Part shown: positions 1-8,645 of the stretch, piece by piece | Numbering within the stretch: position 1 is the first letter of the stretch | Layout: each line of letters starts with the position of its first letter | NCBI RefSeq assembly: GCF_000375405.1 | Contig: NZ_AQWS01000008.1 | Coordinates: 18,950 to 82,949, forward strand | DNA: 64,000 bases | Reading direction: 5' to 3' | From: Bacteroides propionicifaciens DSM 19291 = JCM 14649 | GTDB lineage: Bacteria > Bacteroidota > Bacteroidia > Bacteroidales > Bacteroidaceae | Made by a program: the position numbers and the translations under genes | Notes under the pieces: generated by a model | Database searches by the model: none | What the model was told of the DNA's origin: nothing | Seen by the model: only the letters and a program-made list of their open reading frames with translations

Positions 1-331
1 CTTCAGTTACGGTTATACCTAACTTTTCAGCTTCAATAGCAATTAATTGATTATCAACAAAAGTATTCCAAACCATATCTTTGATTTGGTTTGTTTCCAT
101 TTCAGTTAATGTATTTCTACCAGAGAAGCTTTTTTGAATGTTTGAATACTCATCAACTAACCTTTGATACTCTGCAATTGATAAAGAATTACCATCAACA
201 GATCCCACGTCATGAGGCTGAGTAGGTTGGAATACTCTTAATGCATCACCTGCAATGAATGCAAAAAGTGCTAAAGCGATCACACCGACCAATAAAGGGC
301 CTTTCGATCTAATTTTCTGTAGTGTTGCCAT
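1..331 (-). CDS. PpiD/SurA-like periplasmic peptidyl-prolyl isomerase, N-terminal part
   Basis: This gene is cut by the left window edge; about 110 N-terminal residues are visible. The protein starts MATLQKIRSKGPLLVGVIAL, with one membrane anchor at about residues 12-28, followed by a periplasmic segment (GSVDGNSLSIAEYQRLVDEY) typical of the SurA_N/PpiD chaperone domain. Members of this family are inner-membrane-anchored foldases that help outer-membrane and secreted proteins fold; the parvulin domain would lie outside the window. It is the last visible gene of a minus-strand envelope operon, 112 bases after the CorC-like gene. The family call rests on the anchor and chaperone segment only. 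Confidence 0.75.
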   Translation of the reverse strand, partial: MATLQKIRSKGPLLVGVIALALFAFIAGDALRVFQPTQPHDVGSVDGNSLSIAEYQRLVDEYSNIQKSFSGRNTLTEMETNQIKDMVWNTFVDNQLIAIEAEKLGITVTE

Positions 332-443
332 TTTAATTTTATACTATTTTTATTTTTTATTAGTCTTGTTATATAAGCGCACGAAGATACAAAAAACCAC
401 ACACGCTACTAAGTTATATAGAATAAATATTTCAACAAAATGC

Positions 444-1703
444 TTATTCTATTATATTTAAGCGTACAAGTTCTATTTTATTAGTAGATACTTTTAATAT
501 TTTAAAGTGATATTGGTCAATAACGATCACTTCATTTAGCTTGGGAAAACTCTGATAGAAGTGAAGAATCAACCCTCCAATAGTGAGATATTCATCAGAC
601 TCAGGTAGCTCAAGATCATATTTCTCATTTACCTTCTCAATCTCCAAACGAGAAGATAATATATACTCTTTATCATTAATCTTTTTACTAACCAATGAAA
701 GTATATCATGTTCATCCTCAATATCTCCAAATATTTCCTCAACTAGATCTTCCAACGAAACAATACCTGCAGTACCACCGAATTCATCAACAACAACTGC
801 GATAGTTTTCTTTTGAGACATGAATATTTTCATAAGCTTATGAGCCGACATTGTATCGGGCACAATAGGAGCTTCTTGAATACGCGATTGCCAATCATCT
901 TTAGAACGAAACATTTCGGATGAATGGATATAACCAACAACCTTATCAATCGTATCACGATAAATTATAATCTTTGACAAACCTGTTTCAATAAACATAT
1001 TCATCAACTCTTCGCGAGTAGCAATAACATCAAGAGCACGAACCTCCGTACGAGGAACAATACAGTCCCGAATCTTAATATCAGAGAAATCCAAAGCGTT
1101 TTGGAATATCTGAACTTCATTTTCAATAGCTTCTTTACTCTCAGAATGCTCAATCCCAGTTTGAACGAAATAATCTAAATCCACCTTAGTAAATGCGCGT
1201 TTAGAAACTTCACTATTCACCTTAACACCTAAGAGTCGAAGTAAAACATACGATAAAAAAGAAGCTAATAACGAAATAGGATATAAAATCACGTAACAAA
1301 CAAAAACAGGAAAGGCTAAGATTCGAAGAACTAGATTTGGATTAATCTTAAATAGAGTCTTAGGAATAAATTCACCAGTAAATAGAATAATAAAAGTCGA
1401 CACAACCGTTTGAATCAACATTTTCAAAAACTGATTAGGTACAAGCGCATCAAGAAAGAGCTGATCTAGTACCACAGCCATCAATATACCATAAATAACT
1501 AGTGCAATATTATTGCCAACAAGCATCGTCGAAATAAAGTTATTAGGGTGCTTAAAAAAGACAGAAAGGATTTTTGAGTTTATACCTAAGCCTCTTTCCA
1601 TTTCAAACCGAAGCTTATCAACAGATACAAAAGCTATTTCCACACCCGAAAAGAATGCAGAAAAAAGCATAGTTAAAATTAGTAAGAATATTGTTAGCAA
1701 CAT
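444..1703 (-). CDS. CorC/HlyC-type CNNM-CBS membrane protein (GldE-like)
   Basis: This is a 419-residue membrane protein with the usual three-part layout of the hemolysin/CorC family. An N-terminal CNNM (DUF21) region has about four hydrophobic segments in residues 1-160. A CBS pair follows at about 200-325 (for example KIIIYRDTIDKVVGYIHSSE and VVVDEFGGTAGIVSLEDLVE), and a C-terminal CorC/HlyC domain ends the protein. Relatives are linked to magnesium or cobalt efflux, and a Bacteroidota paralogue is called GldE; which applies here cannot be read from the sequence. Its ATG overlaps the lptC stop by one base (TAATG), which suggests translational coupling in the coaX-to-ppiD operon. Confidence 0.88.
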   Translation of the reverse strand: MLLTIFLLILTMLFSAFFSGVEIAFVSVDKLRFEMERGLGINSKILSVFFKHPNNFISTMLVGNNIALVIYGILMAVVLDQLFLDALVPNQFLKMLIQTVVSTFIILFTGEFIPKTLFKINPNLVLRILAFPVFVCYVILYPISLLASFLSYVLLRLLGVKVNSEVSKRAFTKVDLDYFVQTGIEHSESKEAIENEVQIFQNALDFSDIKIRDCIVPRTEVRALDVIATREELMNMFIETGLSKIIIYRDTIDKVVGYIHSSEMFRSKDDWQSRIQEAPIVPDTMSAHKLMKIFMSQKKTIAVVVDEFGGTAGIVSLEDLVEEIFGDIEDEHDILSLVSKKINDKEYILSSRLEIEKVNEKYDLELPESDEYLTIGGLILHFYQSFPKLNEVIVIDQYHFKILKVSTNKIELVRLNIIE

Positions 1704-2329
1704 TATTGTATTGAGTCTGTACGTTTTTCTTGATTATTCATTTCAATATATCCTACCCCTCTTGGTTTACGAATCACATAATTTTGAAGGGTTTGATCAG
1801 AGTCAAAACCATAACCATAGAGCGTATTATCATCATCAACAATGGTTATGAAAGCATCTGAATATATTTTTTCAGTAACTTGGTTCCAATATAGCAAATC
1901 TGTAGTAAAAGTCACACCCTCTAGGTTGACTATTTTTACATTACTTCGAAGTTCCCAAAGGCGTTGTTTATCGAAATAATAAGCCGTGTCTGCTTCAATA
2001 TGGGCATCGACTTGCATCAATGTATCAAAGCGTTCGACATAAACACCCTTCTCAAAAGACCAAAAAGGTGGCACCATTTTATCAAAAATCAACCACTCAT
2101 CTGCAATAATTCGATAACGAATATATCCAGAGTCAGAAACCAGTGAGGTCATCCCCTTAGTATCCATTAAAGCTAATGAATCACGAGAGGTGACTATGGT
2201 ATCAAATTTCTCTTTTTTACCAGAGCAAGATGTTGGTAATGCCATAAAAAAAAGCATTACAGTAACTCCTAGAGCTACTGTAATGCTTTTAATAAATTTA
2301 TTTATAGAACAGTTTTTGTTAAAAAACAT
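1703..2329 (-). CDS. lptC: LPS export protein LptC
   Basis: A 208-residue LptC-like protein, the bitopic or lipid-anchored bridge component that passes lipopolysaccharide from the LptB2FG transporter to LptA. It has a hydrophobic N-terminal segment (about 16-33) ending in a lipobox-like LPTSC with Cys35. This is followed by a beta-jellyroll region in which lines such as WSFEKGVYVERFDTLMQVDA and LRSNVKIVNLEGVTFTTDLL match the OstA/LptC repeat pattern. It sits 4 bases after the TPR gene and overlaps the next gene by one base. An LptD-like gene at 13.7-16.4 kb is the outer-membrane partner. Bacteroidota LptC proteins are often lipoproteins, consistent with the Cys seen here. Confidence 0.85.
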   Translation of the reverse strand: MFFNKNCSINKFIKSITVALGVTVMLFFMALPTSCSGKKEKFDTIVTSRDSLALMDTKGMTSLVSDSGYIRYRIIADEWLIFDKMVPPFWSFEKGVYVERFDTLMQVDAHIEADTAYYFDKQRLWELRSNVKIVNLEGVTFTTDLLYWNQVTEKIYSDAFITIVDDDNTLYGYGFDSDQTLQNYVIRKPRGVGYIEMNNQEKRTDSIQ

Positions 2330-2333
2330 ATCC

Positions 2334-3656
2334 CTATCTTATTGTTGTTGACTCACCAATCCAACCACCGATAGTAATTGAATCACCTTTTTTATAACCT
2401 AGCATAAATAAATCTTGTGCTGAAGGTGTATATTGTGAGTATAATCTGATTAGTTCGTTAGCCTCTGAAGAAACACTTGAATCAACCGATTTTGCACGCT
2501 GGAGCTTATCTACAATTAAGAAGTAAGTACATTTATTCAAAATAGGATCATCACTCCAGTTAGGACTAGATGCATAAAGTTTTGCTATCAAGATATAAGC
2601 ATTACCATAATTTGCATCATAGCTAAGAGCTTTAAGTGCATAGGATCTTGACTGACTTAGACGTTTTGCAGAGAAGAGTACAGTAGCAGATGCATAAGCC
2701 TTTTCAGCTTTTTTAGTAGCATCAGCCTCTAATTCTATCGACTCATCAAAGAATTTGATTGCTTCATTGATATCTCCTTTTTTATAAGCTCTAAGTCCAC
2801 AGCCTACCGCAGCTTCAGCTGTTGGCTCAATTTGGTATGAATAAAAAGCTGCTTGAGCATAAGCTTCTTGATCAGTACATCTCATATTCTTCAATATTTC
2901 AAGTACTTTCTTCAAGTATTCAAGATTATCTTTATTCTCTTCAACCTTAGGACCATAAATATTTTGTAAAGATTCACAGTCAGCAGCACCACTATTGATA
3001 AACAATGCTGTCAAGTTATCTTTAACACCTTGATAAACTGGCTTATGATTATCTTTAGCAACAGCTAAAGCCTCATCGGCTAGCTGACTAGCCAACAGAT
3101 AGTCATTTATAAAGGTCTCTTTTAATGAAGGGTCTTGTTGGAGCTTTGTTTCAGACATATTCACAAAGTAAAAGAAAACTGCAGGTTGAGAATTTTCTCT
3201 CTCTGCTTCAATCGATTCCTTAGCCCAAGCATAAGCTTGATTCACATCAGGTGTTGGTGCATAAGCTAAATAATCGATAAGCTTTAACCCTAAAGCACCA
3301 GCTGGTGTAGGAATATTTGTTACGCCATTTGCATTAAATTGAGGGATAAATTCAATACGTTTATCATGCAAATCCATCAACTCAATAAAATATTGGTCGT
3401 ACTCAGCAGATCCCTTTTCGTTTGCATCCAGGAATGATGTCAAAATTTTAAATCCGTCTGTAAAAGTATAATAACGAAGTAACGGACAATCCTTAATTAC
3501 CTCTTTCCAAGGAGCATAAGCATCTTTAAAATTTCCTGCTTTAACAGACTCATGAGAGATACTACTGTTCGATAGACAGTTTTCATCTACCTGAGCAGAT
3601 ACCGCAGAAGTACCCAACAACAGTAATCCAACAGCTAATAGTTTTTTAATCTTCAT
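2334..3656 (-). CDS. Secreted tetratricopeptide-repeat protein
   Basis: A 440-residue exported protein with a signal peptide of about 22 residues (cleavage after SAVSA). It is alpha-helical, with TPR-like helices, clearest at about residues 280-370 (AAVGCGLRAYKKGDINEAIK, then KAEKAYASATVLFSAKRLSQ). The first part (DAYAPWKEVIKDCPLLRYYT) is typical of a conserved Bacteroidales family found between an outer-membrane protein and lptC. No catalytic motif is visible. The likely role is a periplasmic scaffold in envelope assembly, inferred only from neighbours (lptC, ppiD-like). It follows the outer-membrane protein gene by 35 bases and precedes lptC by 4. Confidence 0.8.
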   Translation of the reverse strand: MKIKKLLAVGLLLLGTSAVSAQVDENCLSNSSISHESVKAGNFKDAYAPWKEVIKDCPLLRYYTFTDGFKILTSFLDANEKGSAEYDQYFIELMDLHDKRIEFIPQFNANGVTNIPTPAGALGLKLIDYLAYAPTPDVNQAYAWAKESIEAERENSQPAVFFYFVNMSETKLQQDPSLKETFINDYLLASQLADEALAVAKDNHKPVYQGVKDNLTALFINSGAADCESLQNIYGPKVEENKDNLEYLKKVLEILKNMRCTDQEAYAQAAFYSYQIEPTAEAAVGCGLRAYKKGDINEAIKFFDESIELEADATKKAEKAYASATVLFSAKRLSQSRSYALKALSYDANYGNAYILIAKLYASSPNWSDDPILNKCTYFLIVDKLQRAKSVDSSVSSEANELIRLYSQYTPSAQDLFMLGYKKGDSITIGGWIGESTTIR

Positions 3657-3691
3657 CTTCTTAAGTTATGTATATTACGATTTTTACTAAT

Positions 3692-4936
3692 TTAAATTTT
3701 GCGCTTTACAAACCAACGCTCGTTAAAGATAAGCCCTAAGTTAATGCGAAAATAGTTTTCTTTCAAGAAATGAGCACTTCTATTATTAACTCTTATATAT
3801 TGAGCAGAGATATTTATTAGAGATTTAATCTTTGGAAGAGATAGCCCAAGACCTGCACTAAATCCATATTCTCGAGCTGCTCTAACGTTATCTATCTTGT
3901 AATATGGATCAGAATAATACATACCGATACGGTATTTAATCGTCTGGAGGTAATTACGAGATATTTCATTTGGTACGTATTCTGCACCTAAGGCTATTTT
4001 TCGGTAATCTTCTAGAGTACCAGTTTCACCCTCCTGTTTTGCATCACTCCAGTTTTGTTGACTGTAGTCAGCGGCAACAGTTAGCTTATTCTTCCAATTA
4101 TAAGCAAAACCAAACCCAAAACTTGTAGGCAAATCATACTCTGAGGAGTAATGTTGAACTACCAAAACGTTTTGTTTAGATACAGTTTCGATTTCATTGC
4201 TTAGTTTCATTTTGGGTGAGAACACTGCACCAAAAGTTAATTTCTGATTTGTACTCAAAGGATACGAGTATTGTACACCGAAGTCAAGTTTTGCGCCTTT
4301 GAAAGAAGTGCTTTTATTCCTTGTTTTATTTCTATCAGATGCTAAGATTGCATTAGGAAAATAAATCGTAGTATTATGATTTACTGTACCCCAAATATAA
4401 GACACATTAACACCTAACGAAAGATCTTTTAATGGACGAAAACCAATACCTGCATAGAATTGATGCAACCCACCATCACCCATACGGGTTATTTGATGTA
4501 TAGCTTCAGCATTTTCAGTTCTATTAACCTCAACCATATTATAACCAACATTACTTATTGGCATTACTCCAGCACTAACAGCCATCCACTTTTTCAAACG
4601 AAACTGAAGAGCTAAATAGTCAAGACTAGAGTTTTTTGCATTCACTTTATTGGTACCATCGTTATAGTTACCATTTTGAAGACTAATTCCCCCTTCAAAA
4701 AGAAAGGTTAATGAATCCATAGCAGTATAAGATGCAGGGTTAAGCGGATTTATTTGAGAATTATCACGCAGTCCATATGCCACACCACCCATCGCTTTAC
4801 TTTTACTAAAACTCTGATCAGCTAGCTGGCCTAATCCATAGCGCGTATAGGGAGAGTTTGTGTTATTTTGAGCTATAGTGACTCCCGAGATGAGAGTGAG
4901 CACAATAACACATACAATTTTGTTTATTCGTCCCAT
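3692..4936 (-). CDS. Outer-membrane beta-barrel protein (FadL/OmpP1-like)
   Basis: A 414-residue exported protein with a signal peptide (about 22 residues, ending VTIAQ). It is rich in alternating aromatic and polar residues expected of a beta-barrel. Near the mature N terminus it has NSPYTRYGLGQLADQSFSKS and GGVAYGLRDNSQINPLNPAS, a signature I associate with Bacteroidota relatives of the OmpP1/FadL/TodX transporters. The substrate is unknown. Its first 13 bases overlap the 3' end of coaX in another frame, so the two genes are probably co-transcribed and perhaps translationally coupled. The C terminus (NERWFVKRKI) lacks the classic final aromatic, so barrel topology is inferred. Confidence 0.75.
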   Translation of the reverse strand: MGRINKIVCVIVLTLISGVTIAQNNTNSPYTRYGLGQLADQSFSKSKAMGGVAYGLRDNSQINPLNPASYTAMDSLTFLFEGGISLQNGNYNDGTNKVNAKNSSLDYLALQFRLKKWMAVSAGVMPISNVGYNMVEVNRTENAEAIHQITRMGDGGLHQFYAGIGFRPLKDLSLGVNVSYIWGTVNHNTTIYFPNAILASDRNKTRNKSTSFKGAKLDFGVQYSYPLSTNQKLTFGAVFSPKMKLSNEIETVSKQNVLVVQHYSSEYDLPTSFGFGFAYNWKNKLTVAADYSQQNWSDAKQEGETGTLEDYRKIALGAEYVPNEISRNYLQTIKYRIGMYYSDPYYKIDNVRAAREYGFSAGLGLSLPKIKSLINISAQYIRVNNRSAHFLKENYFRINLGLIFNERWFVKRKI

Positions 4937-5658
4937 TTATAATAGTTTAATATTCTGTTTAATCCTTTAATTACAAGAAACCTATCTGCAAATATGCTAC
5001 TTTTTAACTTCGTATCAAAAGAAAAGTCATTACCACCCGTTAAAAAAACCAAAAGATCGGCATGTTTTGCTTGCATTTCCTGAACATAACCAAGCATTTC
5101 GAATTCTATCCCACGCATAACTCCTGCACGGATAGCATCTTCAGTGGTTTGTCCTAAGTCTGTGATTTCACCTTCAGCACTAATCAAGGGTAACTTTCCT
5201 GTAAAATGATGTAAAGCGCTGAAACGCATTTTTATGCCTGGCGATATATTACCACCATAAAAACAACCCTCAGCATCAATAAAATCATAGGTGATAGCAG
5301 TTCCAGCATCGATAACTAATATGTTTTTATTTGGGAACCTCGTAAATGCACCCACAATAGCAGCAACTCTATCGTATCCTAGTGTTTTGGGAGTTTTATA
5401 ACCAATTTTGATTGGTAATGGTGTAGTATGATCCAACATCAAGAGTGGAAAAGTAAATGTTTTCAACTTCTGCACAACCTCATCAGTGAGGTCAATAACA
5501 GAAGCAACAATGCCTTTCTCAATGGGGTACTTCCTACATATCTCACAAATACAGCCAAGAGATTGATTGGAGTAATATTGTATATCTATGATTGATCCTT
5601 CTAGATTAAATACAGCAACTTTCGCCACTGTGTTTCCTATGTCAATAATCAGATTCAC
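4924..5658 (-). CDS. coaX: Type III pantothenate kinase
   Basis: A 244-residue CoaX, which phosphorylates pantothenate in the first step of coenzyme A synthesis. The acetate/sugar-kinase-fold motifs are present: phosphate 1 loop DIGNTVAKVAVF at residue 6, DHTTPLPIKIGYKTPKTLGYDR, the phosphate 2 motif DAGTAITYDFID, and GGNISPGIKMRFSALHHFT. The start is GTG (5658-5656), directly followed by NLIIDIGNT, and no better start lies upstream. It heads the minus-strand envelope operon. A TATCTTTG element 20 bases upstream probably serves as its -7 box. Length and motifs fit the family well. Confidence 0.95.
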   Translation of the reverse strand: MNLIIDIGNTVAKVAVFNLEGSIIDIQYYSNQSLGCICEICRKYPIEKGIVASVIDLTDEVVQKLKTFTFPLLMLDHTTPLPIKIGYKTPKTLGYDRVAAIVGAFTRFPNKNILVIDAGTAITYDFIDAEGCFYGGNISPGIKMRFSALHHFTGKLPLISAEGEITDLGQTTEDAIRAGVMRGIEFEMLGYVQEMQAKHADLLVFLTGGNDFSFDTKLKSSIFADRFLVIKGLNRILNYYKWDE

Positions 5659-5678
5659 TTTATTTTATTTATAGTTGA

Positions 5679-5686
5679 CAAAGATA
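5679..5686 (-). promoter_or_regulatory. -7 promoter element (TATCTTTG) for the coaX operon
   Basis: The minus strand reads TATCTTTG, a match to the Bacteroidota consensus TAnnTTTG, 20 bases before the coaX GTG. No clear -33 TTG is seen at the expected spacing. Confidence 0.55.
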
Positions 5687-5752
5687 AGCAAGATTAAATA
5701 AACTTGTGAAGTTATTTTAAAGATAATATCAATGTCTGAGTAAATTAAAATC

Positions 5753-5760
5753 TATCTTTG
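5753..5760 (+). promoter_or_regulatory. -7 promoter element (TATCTTTG) for the lnb-like gene
   Basis: TATCTTTG matches TAnnTTTG and lies 21 bases before the ATG at 5782. It overlaps the TTG that would begin a longer reading frame at 5758, so that longer start is unlikely. The coaX promoter lies back-to-back with it about 70 bases away. Confidence 0.55.
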
Positions 5761-5781
5761 CCCCAAAGGAAAGCTAAAATT

Positions 5782-6957
5782 ATGAAAAAATATTTTTTTA
5801 CACTCTTTTTATTTTTCAGTTGTGCACTATCCATAGCCCAAAACAGCAAGTTGGCTCATGACTCAATACGCATAAGCTTAATCACTTGTGCTCCAGGAGA
5901 AGATATTTATTCTCTATTTGGACACACAGCAATTCGCGTCACAATTCCTGCCCAAAATTATGATATTGCCTATAATTATGGGATATTTGACTTCAATAGT
6001 GAGAATTTCATATGGAGGTTTTCGCTTGGCCAAACAGACTATTTATTAGGTAAATATCCATTTGAGTATTTTATATCTGAATATATAGCTAGTGACAGAG
6101 CGGTCTGGGAACAAGAATTAGATCTCTCTTTTGATGAAAAAACAACTCTAGTTAATGACTTGGAAAATAACTATCTTCCAGAAAATAGAATGTATCGCTA
6201 CAACTTTTTATATGACAACTGCGCCACTCGCCCACTCAACAAAGTAAACAATATAAAATCAGGTTCAATTGAACTTATCGAAACAGACAAGAACCTCTAT
6301 TCTTTTCGTGATTTAATCCATCGTTACACCAAAGAGCACCCTTGGAGTGAGTTTGGTATGGATCTCTGTTTAGGAAGTAAGGCCGATATGATAGTAGGCG
6401 TAAAAGAAAAAATATTTGTACCTATTGAACTCATGCAAGCCATTGACGGAGCCAATTCAGAATCTGGAATAATTACCAAACCAATAGTAAACTTATACCA
6501 ACCCGACGACACGGACACTGCTAAAGACTCTATTTGGGATATAATTACTCCAATAAGACTTTTCACAACTTTGGCTTTAGTTTTAGCGATAATTTGTTAC
6601 ATTGAGTATCAACGAGGAAATATATTCTGGGGAATAGATGCTATACTTTTCCCAATTTATGGAGTTGCAGGATGCATATTAGCTTTTCTAAGCTTTTTCT
6701 CAGAACATCCAACCGTAAGTCCGAACTACATTTTATTTTTATTTCATCCTTTTCATCTTATATTTGCACCGTATATCATTCGCGGAGAGATAAAACGAAC
6801 CAAAATCTGGTATCACTACGTTAACGGAATGGTATTAACGCTTTTTTTAGTGTTTTTACCACTAATTCCTCAAAACTTTAATTTTGCCGTTGTACCTTTG
6901 GCAATATGTTTGCTACTACGTTCTGCAACATACATCTTAATTGAGAGAAAAAACTAA
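5782..6957 (+). CDS. lnb: DUF4105 protein, Lnb-like lipoprotein N-acyltransferase
   Basis: A 391-residue protein with a signal peptide (MKKYFFTLFLFFSCALSIAQ), a DUF4105 domain at about 25-180 and four hydrophobic segments in the last 140 residues. The presumed catalytic pair is visible: His in LFGHTAIRV and Cys in LYDNCATRPLN, the NlpC/P60-like thiol arrangement of this family. As I recall, a DUF4105 protein next to secA in Bacteroides thetaiotaomicron was identified as the lipoprotein N-acyltransferase Lnb, which replaces Lnt in that group; the same neighbourhood is seen here. I chose ATG 5782 because the TTG at 5758 lies inside the promoter element. It is followed after 2 bases by the phosphatase-fold gene. 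Confidence 0.75.
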   Translation: MKKYFFTLFLFFSCALSIAQNSKLAHDSIRISLITCAPGEDIYSLFGHTAIRVTIPAQNYDIAYNYGIFDFNSENFIWRFSLGQTDYLLGKYPFEYFISEYIASDRAVWEQELDLSFDEKTTLVNDLENNYLPENRMYRYNFLYDNCATRPLNKVNNIKSGSIELIETDKNLYSFRDLIHRYTKEHPWSEFGMDLCLGSKADMIVGVKEKIFVPIELMQAIDGANSESGIITKPIVNLYQPDDTDTAKDSIWDIITPIRLFTTLALVLAIICYIEYQRGNIFWGIDAILFPIYGVAGCILAFLSFFSEHPTVSPNYILFLFHPFHLIFAPYIIRGEIKRTKIWYHYVNGMVLTLFLVFLPLIPQNFNFAVVPLAICLLLRSATYILIERKN

Positions 6958-6959
6958 TT

Positions 6960-8528
6960 ATGAGAGGACTCATTACATCTATTTTAACTGCAATAGCAAT
7001 AACAAGCCTTCAAGCCCAAGTGGCGCAAACGAACAGGCCTAAAGTTATTGTGGGCTTAAACGTAGATCAGTTGAGTACCGAACTTATTGAGGCCTACTGG
7101 AATTTATACAGTGAGGAAGGATTCAAAAAGTTATGGCGAGAAGGACTTGTCTATACTGACACCGAGTTTTCGCTTGTAAACAGGGATCGATCTAACACCA
7201 CGGCTACACTAAACACAGGTGCAACACCATCTGTGCATGGGATTATTGGCAATGAGTGGCTTGATTTATCGGTAATGCAACCAAGGTCTTGCGTTTTTGA
7301 CCCAAACTTTATGGGTAATAATACTCCACTAAGTTCTTCTGCAACAAACCTACTAAGCTCAACAATTACTGATGAGCTAAAGTTGTCAACACAAGGCAGA
7401 GCTTTAGTCTACTCTATTGCTCCATTTGCAGACATGGCGATTTTATCAGCAGGACATGCTGCGGATGCAGCATTGTGGTTTAACCAAGAAACAGGAGAAT
7501 GGGCTGGTTCAACTTATTATTCAGAATTCCCTTGGTGGGTAAATAAACATAACGAACAAAACCCCATATACTACAGACTCAATAACATTGAGTGGACTCC
7601 AAGCCTAGAAACAGAACAATATAATATTTCATCCAACGGAAAAAAGAAAGCTTTCAGACATAGTCTAACCAATTCGGGACAGAACATGTATTCCAAAGTG
7701 GTTAACAGCCCTATTATTAATGACGAGGTTACGATATTGGCAAAAGAACTTTTTGAAAGTTCTGGGGTTGCTGAAGATGATATAACCGACTTTATACAAT
7801 TAAATTTCTACGCAGGAAATGAGCTTGGCACCAACGAGGGTTATTCACTAGAGCTACAAGACACTTACCTACGTCTAGATAAAAACATAGCCGAACTCCT
7901 TCATACTGTTGATAAGAAAGTAGGATTAAAGAATGCTATTTTTTATCTGACCTCGACGGGATATACTCAAGGACACTCGGGATCTCAACTCAAAGAGCAT
8001 AAAATTCCAACTGGAGAGTTCTATTTAAATAGATGTACGGCTCTATTAAATATGTATTTAATGGCCACTTATGGTGAAGGTCAGTATGTTGAAGGTTATT
8101 ATGATCTTCAAATTTATCTAAATCACCAACTTCTCGAAGAGAAAACACTAAGCTTAACTGAAGTACAAGAAAAGTCTGCCGAATTTCTCTCACAGTTTAG
8201 TGGAGTCAATGAGGTATATTACTCTACTGAGCTACTTTTAGGCTCATGGAACCCCTACAAAGAGGTTGAGCGTAATAGCTATCATAAAAAAAGATCTGGT
8301 GACCTAAGTATAGAGGTATTACCAGGGTGGGAAATTATCGAAAATGATAAGGTTCAGAGAACTGTTAACTATTCAGCTATTATGTCACCTACAATTTTTC
8401 TTGGTGCTCCATTTAAAGCTGAAGTCATTGATACCCCAATCAATGCCGAAGCAATAGCTCCTACTATTGCAAAATCAATTCGCATTAGAGCCCCCAACGG
8501 TTCTAAAGCTAAGACTGCCTTCAAATAA
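6960..8528 (+). CDS. Alkaline-phosphatase-fold protein with apparently degenerate active site
   Basis: A 522-residue exported protein of the PafA-like/nucleotide pyrophosphatase branch of the alkaline phosphatase superfamily. It has a signal peptide (residues 1-19) and then KVIVGLNVDQLSTELIEAYW, with the first metal-ligand Asp (Asp36) kept. Fold markers GATPSVHGIIGNEW, LQDTYLRLDKNIAELL, HKIPTGEFYLNRC and KKRSGDLSIEVLPGW are also kept. Against my memory of PafA, the nucleophile-Thr position falls on Arg75-Arg77. The Asp/His of the STDYVGH region, the Asp-His of SADHG (here TSTGYT) and the late His are all missing. It may be a pseudoenzyme. The gene sits 2 bases after the Lnb-like gene and before secA, suggesting an envelope role. 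Confidence 0.8.
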   Translation: MRGLITSILTAIAITSLQAQVAQTNRPKVIVGLNVDQLSTELIEAYWNLYSEEGFKKLWREGLVYTDTEFSLVNRDRSNTTATLNTGATPSVHGIIGNEWLDLSVMQPRSCVFDPNFMGNNTPLSSSATNLLSSTITDELKLSTQGRALVYSIAPFADMAILSAGHAADAALWFNQETGEWAGSTYYSEFPWWVNKHNEQNPIYYRLNNIEWTPSLETEQYNISSNGKKKAFRHSLTNSGQNMYSKVVNSPIINDEVTILAKELFESSGVAEDDITDFIQLNFYAGNELGTNEGYSLELQDTYLRLDKNIAELLHTVDKKVGLKNAIFYLTSTGYTQGHSGSQLKEHKIPTGEFYLNRCTALLNMYLMATYGEGQYVEGYYDLQIYLNHQLLEEKTLSLTEVQEKSAEFLSQFSGVNEVYYSTELLLGSWNPYKEVERNSYHKKRSGDLSIEVLPGWEIIENDKVQRTVNYSAIMSPTIFLGAPFKAEVIDTPINAEAIAPTIAKSIRIRAPNGSKAKTAFK

Positions 8529-8577
8529 AGACCTTCTTTAAGGAGAATTTGGACAGGCAATCTATTCAGTCAGCATT

Positions 8578-8585
8578 TAACTTTG
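8578..8585 (+). promoter_or_regulatory. -7 promoter element (TAACTTTG) for secA
   Basis: TAACTTTG matches TAnnTTTG and lies 60 bases before the secA ATG at 8646. It overlaps the TTG that would begin a longer secA frame, so the shorter start is preferred. Confidence 0.55.
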
Positions 8586-8645
8586 TATCTTACAAAGTTG
8601 AGATTCAACAAAATATATTACAAAACAAATAATCAACAATTATAC

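Noticed and set aside
255..461. Small plus-strand open frame at the left end
   Set aside because: It runs antisense over the start of the PpiD-like gene and into the gap, with low-complexity Phe/Leu/Tyr content and no family resemblance.
5758..5781. Longer start (TTG) for the DUF4105 gene
   Set aside because: The TTG is part of the TATCTTTG promoter element, and ATG 5782 gives a normal signal peptide.
8583..8645. Longer start (TTG) for secA
   Set aside because: It falls in the TAACTTTG promoter element, and [20 protein letters not shown] is the usual SecA start in this group.
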